Origin: Deltaproteobacteria bacterium
GTDB lineage: Bacteria > Myxococcota_A > UBA796 > SXON01
Length of the DNA: 52,405 bases
Direction: 5' to 3'
Assembly: GCA_014191855.1 (NCBI GenBank)
Contig: BJHF01000042.1
Location: forward strand, 1-52,405
The notes beneath the pieces are model-generated. The model saw nothing but the letters and a program-made list of their open reading frames with translations. It did not search any database and was not told where the DNA came from. This document shows, in pieces, positions 50,177 through 52,405 of the stretch. The stretch's first letter is position 1. Each line of letters opens with the position of its first letter. A program made the position numbers and the translations under genes.

Positions 50177-51048
50177 TCACAGACTCGACCTCCCGACGCG
50201 GAAGCCCCAGAATCTCGAAGCGGAACCTGGAGCGCCCCAGCTCCGATAGGAGACCGTCGCGGATTCAAAGCCGCCCATATTGACGCCGCCTCCCCGCAGG
50301 ACGCGTTCACTGCCGGTCTCGGGGCCGGTCGGATCGGTCACGCTCTCCGAGGGGTAGTCGGCGTACCAATCGTGCGCCCACTCCCATACGTTACCGGACA
50401 TGTCGTAGATGCCGCAGTCGTTCGGTTGCAGGCCGGCGACTTCGTGTGGAGTGCCGGTGTTCCACTGCCCCCACGCCACGACGCTCGGCACGTCCGATCC
50501 CGCATACCACGTGTCGGTGCCGCAACGCGCCGCCCCCTCCCACTCGGCTTCGGTCAACAGGCGGTAACCCTCGCACTCGTAGGGGTTTCCGGCAACCTCA
50601 CACTCGACCTCGGTGCCGCTCCCCGTGCAGGTGTAGCAGTCCGTCAGGCCCGCCGCAGCGGAGAGCGCGTTGGCGTAGGCCACCGACTCGTGCCAGGCGG
50701 CGTTCTCCACCGGACAGTTGCTTGAGCCGTCGCCGTCACATTCGGTGTAGGTGGAGGGATTGTACCCCATCGCCGCCTCGAACTGCCCATGCGTCACCTC
50801 CGTCACCGCCACGAGGTAATCGTGGGTGAGCGTGACCGAGTGCACGCCGTAGCCCAGCTCCGGTTGGCCAGGCGTACTCCCCATGTCGAAGGTGCTCGCG
50901 GACACCGCGTGACGAAGTCGTCGTCGCCGCCATCGTTGGTGTCGGCCCCACCGGTGTCAGCGATTCCGCTGTCGGTGCTCCAAGATTCCGCAGTTTTGTA
51001 CGTGCACGCGGTCAACGCGAGGGCAACGAGAACGGTGGAATACGTCAT
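50177..51048 (-). pseudogene. Formylglycine-generating-enzyme-like (SUMF1) lipoprotein, frameshifted
   Basis: The first part (51048 to about 50910) encodes a lipoprotein signal MTYSTVLVALALTAC and the linker DSGIADTGGADTNDGGDDDF. The second part (50905-50177) is in a different frame and holds a SUMF1/FGE-sulfatase domain: STFDMGS, VTEVTHGQFEAAMGYNPS, YRLLTEAEWEGAARCG, NDCGIYDMSGNVWEW, RVLRGGG and FWGFRV. One indel near 50905-50920 would join them. This is either a sequencing error, a programmed shift or an inactivated gene. TACGAT lies 5 bp before the ATG. Such lipoproteins are often non-catalytic FGE relatives. Confidence 0.72.
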
Positions 51049-51095
51049 CCGCCATCGTAGCCCGCATGGCGTGGAGCGCACGTTACAACGCGGCG

Positions 51096-51773
51096 ATGTC
51101 ACCCAAACGGCGCTGGACGCTGCTGATCGTCGCCGCGATGTTGTGTTTCGGCGTGGGTGTGTGGTTCGCGACCGCGCCGGGTCCAGGCAACGGCAGCGCG
51201 CGGGAGGAGAGAGCGACCGACCCCGCCTCCGCACCCCCAAAACCCACTAAAGCAACCGTGGCAAGGGGCTTCAAACCGGGGAGTCGTACCGTCGTGACCG
51301 GCGCGGCTCGGCCGAATCCTTCCCCTGCATCCGCTCGAACCGCCGCGGAGGGCGTGGAGACGACCGGTCCCGACGACGTGCAGCCACCGGAGACTCCCGC
51401 CGCATCGGGTCCGGTGGACAAGCGTGAGGGATCGCCGGCCGACAGCGCCGCGATCATGGCAAAGCTCCAGGAGAAGATCGCGAAGCTTCGTCCAGACATC
51501 TCGGAGTGCATCGGCGGGTGGATGGAGCTGGATCCCGGTTTGGCCGGCGAAGTCGAGATCGGCTTCCAGCTCGAACATGATGGGCTGACACAGGCCTGGG
51601 TGGAGGATCACTCCGACGTTCCCTTCGGCCCGCGCTCCTGCTTTGGTGCCGCGATCGCCGCGGCCGATTGGTCGGGCGTCGGCGAGGAGCCGCTGGAGGT
51701 GACCTTGCGCTTCGGGTTCAGCGCCGACGACCCGACGGGACTCGGCGCCGTGGACGGGGAACCGGGGCCGTAA
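51096..51773 (+). CDS. AgmX/PglI-C-terminal-like membrane-anchored protein
   Basis: A 225-residue protein: basic start MSPKRRW, one membrane helix (about 7-24), a long Pro/Thr/Ala linker (about 30-115), and a C-terminal domain (about 120-210) with ISECIGGWMELDPGLAGEVEIGFQL and a second Cys (RSCFGAAIAAADW). This pattern, a Cys pair flanking a G.V...F.L strand, is that of the AgmX/PglI C-terminal domain found in myxobacterial gliding and envelope proteins. The start is taken as ATG 51096 (TACAAC 6 bp upstream); ATG 51066 is also in frame. Confidence 0.68.
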   Translation: MSPKRRWTLLIVAAMLCFGVGVWFATAPGPGNGSAREERATDPASAPPKPTKATVARGFKPGSRTVVTGAARPNPSPASARTAAEGVETTGPDDVQPPETPAASGPVDKREGSPADSAAIMAKLQEKIAKLRPDISECIGGWMELDPGLAGEVEIGFQLEHDGLTQAWVEDHSDVPFGPRSCFGAAIAAADWSGVGEEPLEVTLRFGFSADDPTGLGAVDGEPGP

Positions 51774-51786
51774 GACGAGCCTGGGG

Positions 51787-52405
51787 TCACTCGGAATCTT
51801 CCCCGTCGAGCGGGGCATCGACCGCGGCCACATCCGCCCCCTGCCCGGCCGCCACGCGCGCCGCCAGCGCATCCCGCGCCTGAGTGAACGCAGCGAAGCG
51901 CGGTTGCCGTTCTACGGCGCGCTCCAGGCTCGCCAGGGCTTCCTTCACCGTCGCCGGGCGGACGTCCTTGCGACGGGCCGCGAGATAACTTTTGGGCCCG
52001 GGCACCACTTCGTATTCGTCAGTAAGCCAGGGGGAGGCCCGCAGCTTCCGGATGGGCGGCACACCGCCTTGGCGGAGGAGCAGCCATTCCGGCCGCTGGG
52101 CTTGCAGCCAGGCGACCCTCCCGTCGACGTCCAGCCCGGTGGCGCCAGCCATGAACTTGTCCGTTAGCCCAACGAGGTCGATCACCCGCAGCTCAGACAC
52201 GTAAGCGAGGAGCCCCACCTCACTGTACGCGATGGACTGCCCATCGAGCGCCCGGTGGAGCGCCCAAACGGTCACGACGTTGTTGCTGCCCGACAGCGTC
52301 CGGCTGAGCGCGATGCTGGGGATGTCTCGCTCGGTGCGGGGCGTCACGCGGAGGCCGCCTTGTCCATCGGATTGGACCATCCGGTCGGGCAGCGCCTGCG
52401 CCGCG
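51787..52405 (-). CDS. C-terminal part of a glycosyltransferase-like membrane protein (partial)
   Basis: An open frame enters from beyond the window end and stops at 51787; at least 205 residues are visible. The segment NVVTVWALHRALDGQSIAYSEVG followed by AYVSELRVIDLVGLTDKFMAG, and later RPEWLLL, matches the extracytoplasmic tail typical of polytopic GT-C-type enzymes. The membrane domain would lie outside the window. The C terminus is Ala/Arg-rich and acidic at the very end. Substrate unknown. Confidence 0.65.
   Translation of the reverse strand, partial: AAQALPDRMVQSDGQGGLRVTPRTERDIPSIALSRTLSGSNNVVTVWALHRALDGQSIAYSEVGLLAYVSELRVIDLVGLTDKFMAGATGLDVDGRVAWLQAQRPEWLLLRQGGVPPIRKLRASPWLTDEYEVVPGPKSYLAARRKDVRPATVKEALASLERAVERQPRFAAFTQARDALAARVAAGQGADVAAVDAPLDGEDSE

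Noticed and set aside
49936..50283. A 115-codon plus-strand gene carrying the 17-residue repeats
   Set aside because: The second half is antisense to the formylglycine-enzyme-like domain and has chance-frame composition; kept only as a possibility under the repeat finding.

Overview
The window is about 70% G+C, densely coded, and reads like a chromosome segment of a myxobacterium-like bacterium (Myxococcota or a nearby former deltaproteobacterial lineage). The basis is protein style, not a marker-gene phylogeny: many small exported lipoproteins whose mature ends begin with Asp/Ser/Thr linkers such as DSGDTADTAD, FG-GAP/VCBS propeller proteins, a MopE-type calcium-binding-like array, a eukaryotic-type Ser/Thr kinase with a PEGA-like tail, an AgmX/PglI-like protein, a CotH-like protein, a formylglycine-enzyme-like lipoprotein and a subtilisin with a MYXO-CTERM-like tail. 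I see no phage, conjugative, CRISPR or biosynthetic-cluster signature.

Layout. 1-6.8 kb: tRNA-Val(CAC), a DUF2231 membrane protein, a membrane-anchored LuxR-type regulator, a lipoprotein/cyclase-like pair, pirin, an exported subtilisin and a Uma2-like nuclease domain fused to an unknown domain. 6.8-13.4 kb: ABC exporter, polytopic glycosyltransferase-like protein, aldehyde dehydrogenase coupled to exonuclease III, and a Cys-rich lipoprotein. 13.4-20.3 kb: a protein of unknown function diverging from a tightly overlapped run AAA+ ATPase - CobW GTPase - CotH - MobA-like, then an orphan histidine kinase. 20.3-23.4 kb: SelA, a J-domain/RodZ-like HTH protein and RluD. 23.4-26 kb: a non-coding stretch with a REP-like element that truncates a lipoprotein gene, then two paralogous lipoproteins. 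26-27 kb: DUF1844 and BamD.

27.1-36.35 kb: eight genes on the minus strand with 1-4 bp overlaps or short gaps form one probable operon. In transcription order they are: exported PEGA-like protein, PEGA-tailed Ser/Thr kinase, MopE/FG-GAP lipoprotein, second copy of the PEGA-like protein, FG-GAP lipoprotein, VKOR-DsbA fusion, OmpA-like protein and TlpA-like thioredoxin lipoprotein. This looks like a kinase-linked envelope system with its own disulfide machinery, and it is the most system-like locus here.

36.5-41 kb: lipoprotein, PheS, PheT, DUF2237. 41.3-43.5 kb: a solute-binding protein fused to a MalF-type permease. 43.5-49.8 kb: two divergent M1-type peptidases and an ASPIC/UnbV-VCBS lipoprotein. 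49.9-50.1 kb: three exact-period 51-bp tandem units, each an imperfect hairpin, in lower-GC DNA. The window ends with a frameshifted formylglycine-enzyme-like lipoprotein, an AgmX-like protein and a partial glycosyltransferase-like protein.

Across the window many first genes of transcription units have no Shine-Dalgarno sequence but carry a TAnnnT-like hexamer 5-7 bp before the start codon, which suggests frequent leaderless transcription.
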